The position numbers and the translations under genes are program-made. This document shows, piece by piece, positions 1-10,071 of a DNA stretch of 64,000 bases. Origin of the DNA: Skeletonema tropicum (lineage: Eukaryota > Bacillariophyta > Thalassiosirophyceae > Thalassiosirales > Thalassiosiraceae); contig CM074128.1 of assembly GCA_037178625.1 (NCBI GenBank), positions 3,162,001 through 3,226,000 of the forward strand, in the 5' to 3' direction. Each line of letters begins with the position of its first letter. The first letter of the stretch is position 1. The notes under the pieces are model-generated. The model did no database searches, was not told where the DNA came from, and saw only the letters and a program-made list of their open reading frames with translations.

Positions 1-157
1 GCATACGAAGGTACTTGAGGCGATTGTACTTGTTGAAATTCATGCTCGGAGGCGTCCACCAGCCGAGACAAAGATCTGGCAGCAGCTCAACCAGTGAAAT
101 TCCCAGGCTGGGAAGGAGCTGTTTGGGTATGTAGTCGAGGATGATTGATGGGTCCAT
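1..157 (-). CDS. 5' end of an unidentified gene, cut by the window edge
   Basis: An ATG at 157 on the minus strand opens a frame that stays open for 52 codons to the window edge. The peptide starts MDPSIILDYIPKQLLPSLGI and continues with a Leu-rich stretch and a Trp-Trp pair. I recognise no domain. It could equally be a chance open frame. Support is the absence of stops and coding-like composition next to another minus-strand gene. No function is assigned. Confidence 0.4.
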   Translation of the reverse strand, partial: MDPSIILDYIPKQLLPSLGISLVELLPDLCLGWWTPPSMNFNKYNRLKYLRM

Positions 158-485
158 GTCTGAGGAATATGTTCGAGGTTTATGCATGTCGATTTACATC
201 CCAATCCACTATCTCGATAGGCGGTATGTACAGTAACGGCAACGGCAGCAAGGCAACGGCAACGGCCATCAAGGCAGTCAAAAGTTTATTTATGTGAAGG
301 GCTCGCTTCCCCTGTCACTTCCTGCAAACGCTTTCACTTTCTTTGTCCGAAGAAGCACGGCACGTTAAATTTGGGACGACGTCTTCTCGCCTCGTGCATG
401 CTGTAAATATCAGGTAAGTATTGTACTCTAGTCTTGTCAACAGTGCATAACAATATATTATTTTCATGAAATTACATCTACACAT
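158..485. other. Intergenic, 328 bp
   Basis: No gene seen. It holds short purine-rich direct repeats of the form cggcaacgg around 235-270, also seen near 16630. It presumably contains the promoter of the edge gene and the 3' region of the IQ-motif gene. Confidence 0.5.
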
Positions 486-2492
486 TTAATTACTCATAGC
501 TTTGCATTCTTCATTTAGTGATTGCTCGTAAAAATATTCCATCTCTTCTGTAACAAGTCGAAGCTCTACGTTAACGAGAGTCCATTCTGGAGAGAATTTT
601 GGGAGCTGACTCAGGCGTGTCGATAGTCTCAAGCATTCAGTGCCCAACTCCTTTAAACTCGGAGGTTCCTTCTGGCTTTTGAGATTACTTATGGATGACT
701 TTGTAGCTCGTATTTTCTTTTGCTTCGAATAGCTTCTCCAGCGTTTTTGGATCAAGACAGCGGCGAAGAAGCATTCGGTGCCCACCTCCTTTAAACTCGG
801 AGGCTTGACCTGGCTTGTGACGTTACTTAGAGATGACTTCGTAGCTCGAAATTTCTTTTGCTCCACATAGCTTCTCCAGCGGTTCTGGATCAAGATAGCA
901 GCGAAGATTTCCCATTGGCTGTAGTTGTCTTTAGGCAAGATATTTTTTATAAAACCAACCAGGTTGAAGCCTTTGCCCCTCTCTTCTTGTGATGTGTCTT
1001 TTTTGTCCGCTTGGTAACTCAAGGCACGATGCTTCATGCGTTTAAAGGGTCTACACTTGCAATAAATGCTCCATTGTTGCTGGATAATCACTGCGTGACT
1101 ATTCTTTGTTTTGAGCTCATCATTGACAATGTTTCCTTGCACGCTAGAAGAATCATCGAGTATAGGACCTGCAACACAGTTGGGGTTCTCAACTTTTTGC
1201 TTGGTAGGTTCGTCCTCTACTCGGGGGAGTTCCATGGCGTGTAAATCATCTTCTGTATTGAATAAAGACTGAGACAGTTTTGGTTCAAGCCAAGTAGTAG
1301 GGCTATCTCCCTCTGGCTGATCTTCAGTTGGTAGTACTAATCCGAGCTCCACAGAGCCTCCCTCACCCCCCTGTAGATTTTCATCTCCGACAAAAGAGGG
1401 CGAGATACAACAGCCCTGCTTCAAAGCTTCTGCGACCATAGCACATTCCAATTCATCTGCACAACTAATCGCTTCTACCTCCTCTTCATTCTCGCTCCAA
1501 TTTGTAAAGCTCAAAATGCTTCCGCCGCATGAGCCACTCTTCTTTTCTAGCTCTTCTAACTTCTCTTCCAGCTGCACAGTCTTGATTTTAGCTGCGAACC
1601 ACTCCTGGGAGAATTGGGGAGACTTGTCTAGCTCCTCACACGCCACTGCATGCTGTGACTTCAGTAACGTTTTTTGCTCTTGATCAATCGAGTCTGAATC
1701 ATCATCGTCGAAACTGTAGTAATTGTTAATGAGAGGTTTGCTCGGGGATGGTTGGACAATTCTACTTAAACTTTCAGAAGTTGATGAAGGAGACGATGGT
1801 GATGGTGGTGGTGAGATAGGACGGAAGTGGAACTGGGGAGGTAATTCCACTTGAACCTCAGTGTCTGAAATATCTTCATTGAAGGTCTCGTTCTCTATAT
1901 TTTGCTTCTTCTTTGACTGAGTGATGGTCTCTTCTTCGGGAGCCTTGCTATTGTTGATGATGATATCGTTTGGCTTGTCCTTTGTATCGCCCTCATCTAA
2001 CTTGATGCGCAGCTCTACTAGTTCTTCTTTCAGTTTGAACCACTCTTGACTGAACTTGGGATGATCATCGAGTTGTCCCTCGATTTTTAGTAGGTCGTTC
2101 TCAATTTGTTCTTGCTTGATCTGAGCATCAGTCTTCGTAGGTGAACAAAGGATAGGCATCAAAGCAGCCCCGGAAGAGCACGAACTGTTGATGTTTGTCG
2201 CTGCATCAACCTCTATTCTAAATGACACGTCGTTGTCAGCAAGCATCAAATCTCGGTCTTCCTTCGCAGCCTCGAGTTCATCAGTTGCATTTTTCAACTT
2301 GGTCTCAAGGAAGAACCACTCTTGCGTGGCTTTACGCACCGTTGCAATGGACATGCGCAATTTGTAACACTCATTTTCTAAGCGATAGATCGTCTGAGCG
2401 TCTTCATCGCCATCGACTGGAGGAGCAGGTGGGGAGGGATGCGTAGTCATTGGCACTCTATCAGGTGATTGGGTAGCTGTTATCGCACTCAT
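486..2492 (-). CDS. IQ-motif protein with a repeated P-K-F-S-x-E-W-F element
   Basis: 668 aa, ATG at 2492, one exon. Two features stand out. First, a repeated element with consensus P-K/Q-F-S-x-E-W-F-x-x-K followed by a charged helix appears four times: near residues 50 (degenerate, TQEWFFLETKLK), 143 (PKFSQEWFKLKEEL), 290 (PQFSQEWFAAKIK) and 635 (PKFSPEWTLVNVEL). Second, three IQ-like motifs (VIIQQQWSIYCKCR, AAILIQNRWRSYVEQ, AAVLIQKRWRSYSKQ) lie around residues 470-610, the last two in a recent tandem duplication that includes the flanking sequence. IQ motifs bind calmodulin or related EF-hand proteins, so a calcium-responsive scaffold is a reasonable inference. The rest is acidic, Ser-rich and probably disordered. 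The gene at 18816-20263 is a paralogue with the same repeat and a matching N-terminus. I do not recognise the family. Confidence 0.85.
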   Translation of the reverse strand: MSAITATQSPDRVPMTTHPSPPAPPVDGDEDAQTIYRLENECYKLRMSIATVRKATQEWFFLETKLKNATDELEAAKEDRDLMLADNDVSFRIEVDAATNINSSCSSGAALMPILCSPTKTDAQIKQEQIENDLLKIEGQLDDHPKFSQEWFKLKEELVELRIKLDEGDTKDKPNDIIINNSKAPEEETITQSKKKQNIENETFNEDISDTEVQVELPPQFHFRPISPPPSPSSPSSTSESLSRIVQPSPSKPLINNYYSFDDDDSDSIDQEQKTLLKSQHAVACEELDKSPQFSQEWFAAKIKTVQLEEKLEELEKKSGSCGGSILSFTNWSENEEEVEAISCADELECAMVAEALKQGCCISPSFVGDENLQGGEGGSVELGLVLPTEDQPEGDSPTTWLEPKLSQSLFNTEDDLHAMELPRVEDEPTKQKVENPNCVAGPILDDSSSVQGNIVNDELKTKNSHAVIIQQQWSIYCKCRPFKRMKHRALSYQADKKDTSQEERGKGFNLVGFIKNILPKDNYSQWEIFAAILIQNRWRSYVEQKKFRATKSSLSNVTSQVKPPSLKEVGTECFFAAVLIQKRWRSYSKQKKIRATKSSISNLKSQKEPPSLKELGTECLRLSTRLSQLPKFSPEWTLVNVELRLVTEEMEYFYEQSLNEECKAMSN

Positions 2493-3160
2493 AGTATTAC
2501 TTCTTTGTGTGTGCTTCTAATGAAACGGTAAGTTGCGGTCTCCTGTTTTTTGTTCTTTCAAATCACGGCACATCAGTGTGAGTATCAAAAGTGGGTAATG
2601 ATTTTTTGTGTAAACAATCTGATGAGTCTAACAGACAGGCAATTAGCGGCGAGCCATTGCGATCAGTCGGGGGAGCTGTTGCAGGATTGGAACGCCAGCA
2701 GAGTTAGTTGGAGTCTACTACAGTAACGGGCCCACAGTACAATAACATTAAGTACGTTCTCTGCATGAACATGTAAGTCTTTTGCTCCTGTTTCGGGTAA
2801 GTTGTTTGCGAAGTTTCAACGTGAAAGAGCGTGGAGTTCTCACAACATTCATCATCACACGTTGGCGACTCAACGCTTAAGAATAAATTGAACATAGGAA
2901 TTAGTATGGTAGGGTCATTTAAAATCGATACTAATTTTTTTAGATCGATTATTAATTCCCACGCGCAAGATTTTCTTCAAAAATGATTTCTTCCTTAGCC
3001 TATGTATAGTTCTTTATACAAGTAAGTAAGCTTAATTCTATTGGCGTATGTATTACTCCCACGCGCCCACCTCTATGCTCTCGGCCCTCGTGCATTAGCT
3101 TGTCTGTGTTGTCTTCCGTATCTTCATAGTACACATCATCTTGCGGGCACCGTGGTAACC
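2493..3160. other. Divergent intergenic region, 668 bp
   Basis: Separates the minus-strand IQ protein from the plus-strand TPR protein. No coding sequence is supported. An AT-rich segment with an imperfect inverted repeat of atcgat type lies at about 2920-2960. It likely holds both promoters. Confidence 0.45.
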
Positions 3161-4936
3161 ATGATGTGGCAACGGATATCAAAACACACTATCCTACAGG
3201 TTTCGCGTCGAAGAGTTGTCACTGGCTCATTGGAATCGTTCAATCTAACCAATCATCGAACTTACACCTTGTGCCAACCAAATCACAACCTATCTACTTT
3301 CAGTTCGTGGCGGAGCTTCACATCGTTTCATGGTATTACTTTACCAGAAGATGAAGATGATCGAGAAGCTCTGCAGCGTAGCAAAAATGCCGTGATTCAG
3401 GAAGCAGAGGTTGTCCAATCAGATACAGACAAACAAAAAATACGAGAGTCTATTGCGGAGGTTGTGCGCGCAGAGCTATCAGCTTATTCTACACCAAAGC
3501 AAGGCAATACACAAATTGATGATGATGAAGGAACAGATATTGCTTTAGAAGGATATGAACGGCTTTTACAAATGCTGAGTGATGCACAGGCTCGACATGA
3601 TAATATGATGGCCAGTAATACATTAGAGTATACACAAAGCATGATCGATCTGGGCGAGTTGCATTATCAATTGGGCAATATGGATCAATCTCAAGATATG
3701 TTTATGTCTGTGTTGCAGCAATTATTAGAGAGCAATGCTGATGTTGACGAAAAAAGCATGATTATGGTTGCACAATGTATGCACTCATTGGGGGCAGTCC
3801 ATGCAAGATGTGGGGAGTTTGATGAGGCATTTCGTTGGTATGAAGAATCCTTGAGGCGGAAAAATGAAATCATCAAAGAGAGCAGTAATGCTGAGTCAGT
3901 CAACAGCTATCACTTCGAATTAGGAAAGACTTACAATGCGTTAGCTTCTTTGCAGGCAATGAGAGGAGGGATACAATGGAGAGAAGTCATGTCAATGTTT
4001 CAATTAGCAGAGAGGCATCAACTGCATGGCCATATAAGTGATAATGGCAATGCTCTTGAAATGGACGACCATGTTGTTGAAAAAGACATTTTAGAAAAAT
4101 TGACACCCCAGCATGTTCAATCTATCGTCAATATTCGTTTCAATGTTGGTAAGTTACTACAGCAACACGCACAGTACGACGAAGCTGTCGATACATTTCG
4201 CGACGCATTAGATGTAGCTCGACTTGACGTTGGACGAATGACAATAGAAGATGTTAAAGACTATGGTGCATCTTCAGTAGTTGGTCATCCGAGTCCATCT
4301 GAGAGGAAAAATGCAGTGGTTGAACTATTAGTTCAAATTGCTGATTGTCACGCCTCTGCACGAAATTATGACGAGGCGGCTCAAGCTTATGAGGAAGCAT
4401 TGGGTTATCACATATTTTTTCGACGATGGAAAGGAAATAGTGACGACTCGAATGGACAAAAAGCGAGTGTTTTACCTGCAACATTCTCTGCTGCAAATAT
4501 CAAATTAGACTTTGAAAATGCGACCACAATGGAAGCTGCCATTCGCAGCAATTTAGCTCATGCGCTGGCACACATCGGCCAAGAGAAACTAGGAATAGAT
4601 CATTACGAAGCATCATTGAAGATCAAACGTCAACTTGGAGGAAACGATCATATAGAAGTCGCCCATACTCTCATGGGAATGGGCGCTGTTTATGGTGGCC
4701 CAATGAGAGACTTTGCAACTGCTTTAAATTGCTTCAAGGAGGCATTATACATTTACAGAGGCAAGATGAATGAATTAACGGATGAATGTGGATTATCTGG
4801 TTCAAATAAATTTTTCGAGGATGAAGAAACCGTAGAATTAGATGGTCACATACAAAATGCAGTAAAAAATATTGGATTGATCGAGGCAGGATTAATGAAA
4901 GATAGAGAGGACGGTAGAACTAAGAACAGAAGATAA
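3161..4936 (+). CDS. TPR-repeat protein, possibly mitochondrial
   Basis: About 591 aa from the ATG at 3161. The open frame reaches back to a TTG at 3041, but ATG-ATG at 3161 is the better start because it begins an Arg-rich, acid-free segment (MMWQRISKHTILQVSRRRVV) that looks like a mitochondrial presequence. The body holds tetratricopeptide repeats in helix-turn-helix pairs, for example LGAVHARCGEFDEAFRWYEE, VGKLLQQHAQYDEAVDTFRD, IADCHASARNYDEAAQAYEE and LAHALAHIGQEKLGIDHYEA, ending in an FATALNCFKEALYIY unit of kinesin-light-chain style. Such arrays bind partner peptides and have no catalytic role of their own. The specific partner is unknown. Confidence 0.85.
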   Translation: MMWQRISKHTILQVSRRRVVTGSLESFNLTNHRTYTLCQPNHNLSTFSSWRSFTSFHGITLPEDEDDREALQRSKNAVIQEAEVVQSDTDKQKIRESIAEVVRAELSAYSTPKQGNTQIDDDEGTDIALEGYERLLQMLSDAQARHDNMMASNTLEYTQSMIDLGELHYQLGNMDQSQDMFMSVLQQLLESNADVDEKSMIMVAQCMHSLGAVHARCGEFDEAFRWYEESLRRKNEIIKESSNAESVNSYHFELGKTYNALASLQAMRGGIQWREVMSMFQLAERHQLHGHISDNGNALEMDDHVVEKDILEKLTPQHVQSIVNIRFNVGKLLQQHAQYDEAVDTFRDALDVARLDVGRMTIEDVKDYGASSVVGHPSPSERKNAVVELLVQIADCHASARNYDEAAQAYEEALGYHIFFRRWKGNSDDSNGQKASVLPATFSAANIKLDFENATTMEAAIRSNLAHALAHIGQEKLGIDHYEASLKIKRQLGGNDHIEVAHTLMGMGAVYGGPMRDFATALNCFKEALYIYRGKMNELTDECGLSGSNKFFEDEETVELDGHIQNAVKNIGLIEAGLMKDREDGRTKNRR

Positions 4937-5258
4937 TATATGAGTTGACGCTTCCTCTGAAAGTTGGATCGTTTACAATTCCAACTTAATACTTGGACAA
5001 TTAAGTAGTAAGAAAGATGTGCAGATGTATCAGCAGTGATATAAAAAACAACAGTAAATTGTACCCAAAGAAATCGAAATCACTAACATAAAACAAATCT
5101 ACTCGAATGCCAAAGCCAACATTTAAGTGCAACCAGATACCGTATCTATCGTAAATAAAATGCAAAATTGCTCCATAAAACAGTTGCCCATTCTAGTTGA
5201 TGACAATAGAAATGAAGAGATTGGCACTACTCAGTTCAGTAAAATACGTTACAGCAAC
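4937..5258. other. Intergenic, AT-rich
   Basis: 322 bp between the TPR gene and the satellite array. No gene, RNA or clear repeat is seen. It probably contains the TPR gene 3' UTR. Confidence 0.45.
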
Positions 5259-8200
5259 ACTGCAACGTCAGACCCATCTGATAGGGAAAATTAAAATCAG
5301 ATCTGAGAGGTCCAGTGAGGGCTTGGGCTGGCCAGCAGCACCACATCCAACCATACAGAATGAATCATCGTCAGTACGCACATAAGCCGCTTACAAAGGA
5401 CCATCAACGTTGAAAAAAACGAAACAAAAAACAATCAACCAATTGAGTGGGCTGGCAAGCCGCAACATAGCTTCACTGCCCAGACGTTTGGCGTACGTAG
5501 AAGCGATGCTACAGTCTCGTACCTGATCTGAGTTGTCCAGTGCGGGGTCGGGCTGGCCAGCAGCACCACATCCTACCAAATCGTACCTATCGTCGTCACT
5601 ACGGGCATGAGCCGCTTCTAGTGGCCCATTATAGTCGGCGGTGATACCATACAAGCACATTAGCACTGCTCAGACGTTTGACGTACGTAGAAGCGATGCT
5701 CAGACTCGTACCTGATCTGAGTTGTCCAGTGCGGGCTTGGGCAGGCCAGCAGCACCACATCCTACCAAATCGTACCTATCGTCGTAGTCGGCGGTGATAC
5801 CATACAAGCACATAAGCACTGCTCAGACGTTTGGTGTACGTAGAAGCGATGCTAAAGTCACGTACCTGATCTGAGAGGTCCAATGCTGGCTTGGGCTGGC
5901 CAGCAGCACCACATCCTACCAAATCGTACCTATCGTCGTCACTACGGGCATGAGCCGCTTCTAGTTGCCCATTATAGTCGGCGGTGATACCATACAAGCA
6001 CATAAGCACTGCTCAGACGTTTGGCGTACGTAGAAGCGATGCTACAGTCACGTACCTGATCTGAGAGGTCCAATGCGGGCTTGGGCTGGCCAGCAGCACC
6101 ACATCCTACCAAATCGTACCTATCGTCGTCACTACGGGCATGAGCCGCTTCGAGTGGCCCATTATAGTCGGCGGTGATACCATACAAGCACATTAGCACT
6201 GCTCAGACGTTTGGCGTGTGTAGAAGCGATGCTACAGTCACGTACCTGATCTGAGAGGTCCAGTGCGGGCTTGGGCTGGCCAGCAGCACCACATCCTACC
6301 AAATCCTACCAAATCGTACCTATCGTCGTCACTACGGGCATGAGCCGCTTCTAGTGGCCCATTATAGTCGGCGGTAATACCATACAAGCACATTAGCACT
6401 GCTCAGACGTTTGGCGTGTGTAGAAGCGATGCTAAAGTCTCGTACCTGATCTGAGAGGTCCAGTGCGGGCTTGGGCTAGCTTGGGCTGGCCAGCAGCACC
6501 ACATCCTACCAAATCGTACCTATCGTCGTCACTACGGGCATGAGCCGCTTCTAGTGGCCCATTATAGTCGGCGGTGATACCATACAAGCACATAAGCACT
6601 GCTCAGACGTTTGGCGTACGTAGAAGCGATGCTACAGTCTCGTACCTGATCTGAGAGGTCCAGTGCGGGCTTGTGCTGGCCAGCAGCACCACATCCTACC
6701 AAATCGTACCAAATCGTACCTATCGTCGTCACTACGGGCATGAGCCGCTTCTAGTGGTCCATTATAGTCGGCGGTGATACCATACAAGCACAATAGCACT
6801 GCTCAGACGTTTGGCGTGCGTAAAGGCGATGCTACAGTCTCGTAGCTGTTCTGAGAGGTCCAGTGCGGGCTTGTGCTGGCCAGCAGCACCACATCCTACC
6901 AAATCGTACCTATCGTCGTCACTACGGGCATGAGCCGCTTCTAGTGGCCCATTATAGTCGGCGGTGCTACCATACAAGCACATTAGCACTGCTCAGACGT
7001 TTGGCGTGCGTAAAGGCGATGCTACAGTCTCGTAGATGTTCTAAGAGGTCCAGTGCGGGCTTGGGCTGGCCAGCAGCACCACATCCTACCAAATCGTACC
7101 TATCGTCGTCACTACGGGCATGAGCCGCTTCTAGTGGCCCATTATAGTCGGCGGCGCTACCATACAAGCACATTAGCACTGCTCAGACGTTTGGCGTGCG
7201 TAGAAGCGATGCTACAGTCTCATAGCTGTTCTGAGAGGTCCAATGCGGGCTTGGGCTGGCCAGCAGCACCACATCCTACCAAATCGTACCTATCGTCGTC
7301 ACTACGGGCATGAGCCGCTTCTAGTGGTCCATTTTAGTCGGCGGTGATACCATACAAGCACATAAGCAATGACGTTTGGCGTACGTAGAAGCGATGCTAA
7401 AGTCTCGTAGCTGTTTAGAGAGGTCCAGTGCGGGCTTGGGCTGGCGAGCAGCACCACATCCTACCAAATCCTACCAAATCGTACCTATCGTCGTCACTAC
7501 GGGCATGAGCCGCTTCTAGTTGCCCATTATAGTCGGCGGTGATACCATACAAGCACAATAGCACTGCTCAGACGTTTGGCGTGCGTAGAATCGATGCTAA
7601 AGTCTCGTACCTGATCTGAGAGGTCCAGTGCGGGCTTGGGCTTGCTTGGGCTGGCCAGCAGCACCACATCCTACCAAATCGTACCTATCGTCGTCACTAC
7701 GGGCATGAGCCGCTTCTAGTGGCCCATTATAGTCGGCGGTGATACCATACAAGCACATAAGCACTGCTCAGACGTTTGGCGTTCGTAGAAGCGATGCTAA
7801 AGTCACGTACCTGATCTGAGAGGTCCAGTGCGGGCTTGGGCTGGCCAGCAGCACCACATCCTACCAAATCGTACCTATCGTCGTCACTACGGGCATGAGC
7901 CGCTTCTAGTGGCCCATTATAGTCGGCGTTGCTACCATACAAGCACATTAGCACTGCTCAGACGTTTGGCGTACGTAGAAGCGGTGCTACAGTCACGTAC
8001 CTGAGCTGAGAGGTCCAGTGCGGGCTTGGGCTGGCCAGCAGCACCACATCCTACCAAATCCTACCAAATCGTACCTATCGTCGTCACTACGGGCATGAGC
8101 CGCTTCTAGTTGCCCATTATAGTCGGCGGTGATACCATACAAGCAAATAAGCACTGCTCAGACGTTTGGCGTGCGTAAAGGCGATGCTAAAGTCACGTAC

Positions 8201-9645
8201 CTGATACGAGAGGTCCAGTGCGGGCTTGGGCTGGCCAGCAGCACCACATCCTACCAAATCGTACCTATCGTCGTCACTACGGGCATGAGCCGCTTCTAGT
8301 GGCCCATTATAGTCGGCGGTAATACCATACAAGCACATTAGCACTGCTCAGACGTTTGGCGTGTGTAGAAGCGATGCTAAAGTCTCGTACCTGATCTGAG
8401 AGGTCCAGTGCGGGCTTGGGCTGGCCAGCAGCACCACATCCTACCAAATCGTACCTATCGTCGTCACTACGGGCATGAGCCGCTTCTAGTTGCCCATTAT
8501 AGTCGGCGGTGATACCATACAAGCACATTAGCACTGCTCAGACGTTTGGCGTACGTAGAAGCGATGCTAAAGTCTCGTACCTGATCTGAGAGGTCCAATG
8601 CTGACTTGGGCTGGCCAGCAGCACCACATCCTACCAAATCGTACCTATCGTCGTCACTACGGGCATGAGCCGCTTCTAGTGGCCCATTATAGTCGGCGGT
8701 AATACCATACAAGCACATTAGCACTGCTCAGACGTTTGGCGTGTGTAGAAGCGATGCTAAAGTCTCGTACCTGATCTGAGAGGTCCAGTGCGGGCTTGGG
8801 CTGGCCAGCAGCACCACATCCTACCAAATCGTACCTATCGTCGTCACTACGGGCATGAGCCGCTTCTAGTTGCCCATTATAGTCGGCGGTGATACCATAC
8901 AAGCACATTAGCACTGCTCAGACGTTTGGCGTACGTAGAAGCGATGCTAAAGTCTCGTACCTGATCTGAGAGGTCCAATGCTGGCTTGGGCTGGCCAGCA
9001 GCACCACATCCTACCAAATCGTACCTATCGTCGTCACTACGGGCATGAGCCGCTTCTAGTGACCCATTATAGTCGGCGGTGCTACCATACAAGCACATTA
9101 GCACTGCTCAGACGTTTGGCGTACGTAGAATCGATGCTACAGTCTCTTACCTGATCTGAGAGGTCCAATGCTGGCTTGGGCTGGCCAGCAGCACCACATC
9201 CTACCAAATCGTACCTATCGTCGTCACTACGGGCATGAGCCGCTTCTAGTTGCCCATTATAGTCGGCGGTGATACCATACAAGCACATAAGCACTGCTCA
9301 GACGTTTGGCGTACGTAGAAGCGATGCTACAGTCACGTACCTGATCTGAGAGGTCCAGTGCGGGCTTGGGCTGGCCAGCAGCACCACATCCTACCAAATC
9401 GTACCTATCGTCGTCACTACGGGCATGAGCCGCTTCTAGTGGCCCATTATAGTCGGCGGTGATACCATACAAGCACAATAGAACAGCTCAGACGTTTGGC
9501 GTACGTAGAATCGATGCTACAGTCTCGTACCTGATCTGAGAGGTCCAGTGCGGGCTTGGGCTGGCGAGCAGCACCACATCCTACCAAATCCTACCAAATC
9601 GTACCTATTGTCGTCACTACGGGCATGAGTCGCTTGTAGCCAAGT
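5259..9645. repeat. Tandem satellite array, about 22 units of 190 bp
   Basis: Head-to-tail repeats of a unit containing, in order, gacgtttggcgtacgtagaa, a cctgatctgagaggtcca segment, ggctggccagcagcaccac, cctatcgtcgtcactacggg and tatagtcggcggtgatacc. The gacgttt anchor recurs from 5483 to 9491, mostly at exactly 190 or 200 bp. The 200-bp units carry a 10-bp internal duplication at one of two sites: ctaccaaatc (6295, 6701, 7461, 8051, 9581) or a cttgggct block (6470, 7635). One unit near 5780 lacks about 37 bp, and the first unit (5259-5400) is strongly diverged, as expected at an array edge. Units 8341-8530 and 8721-8910 are identical, revealing a 380-bp higher-order duplication. Each unit has a 75-codon open frame, but 190 is not a multiple of three and the frames run across unit borders, so I do not call them genes. 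GC is near 50 percent, unlike the AT-rich centromeres described in diatoms. Confidence 0.95.
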
Positions 9646-10071
9646 AGTGGTTCATTACGGTTTGTTGCAATGGCAAGGAAGTATGTGTGAGCTTTTTATG
9701 CTTACTTTATACGTTCAAGTGATTTTACCACTTTGTGTGTGATCTGATTGGGCCCGCATAATATGTTTCCAGTTGGGTCTTCGCTTTCCCTAAACATTAC
9801 ATATTACTCACAACTGTTCTCACATCACTCTCTTCCATTTTTTTAGTTTTGAATTTCAATGTATGTTGTTGCTAGCTTATAATGTTTTTGTCTTATTTCA
9901 CACTATTGTGTTCTTTCACATTAGGTCATTTGTGTTGGTACGATTTTCATAACATTTTCATATTTCTTCTGTGTTGGGATTCATATTATATTCATATGGG
10001 GAACAGATCTTTTATTATTACCATAGATTGTTCGCAGATAGATAATGTCATTGGCCCACTTAAACTTATCA
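9646..10071. other. Intergenic, AT-rich, between satellite and MORN gene
   Basis: 426 bp with T-rich tracts. An open frame at 9882-10097 is hydrophobic only because of T-richness and is not supported as a gene. It likely contains the 3' UTR of the MORN gene. Confidence 0.45.

Noticed and set aside
5391..9478. About 20 similar 70-90 codon open frames on both strands in the satellite
   Set aside because: They are the same unit read repeatedly; unit length is not a multiple of three, frames cross unit borders, and both strands are equally open. Better explained as a satellite.
5259..9645. CRISPR-like array
   Set aside because: Repeats are contiguous 190-bp units without unique spacers, in a eukaryotic context.
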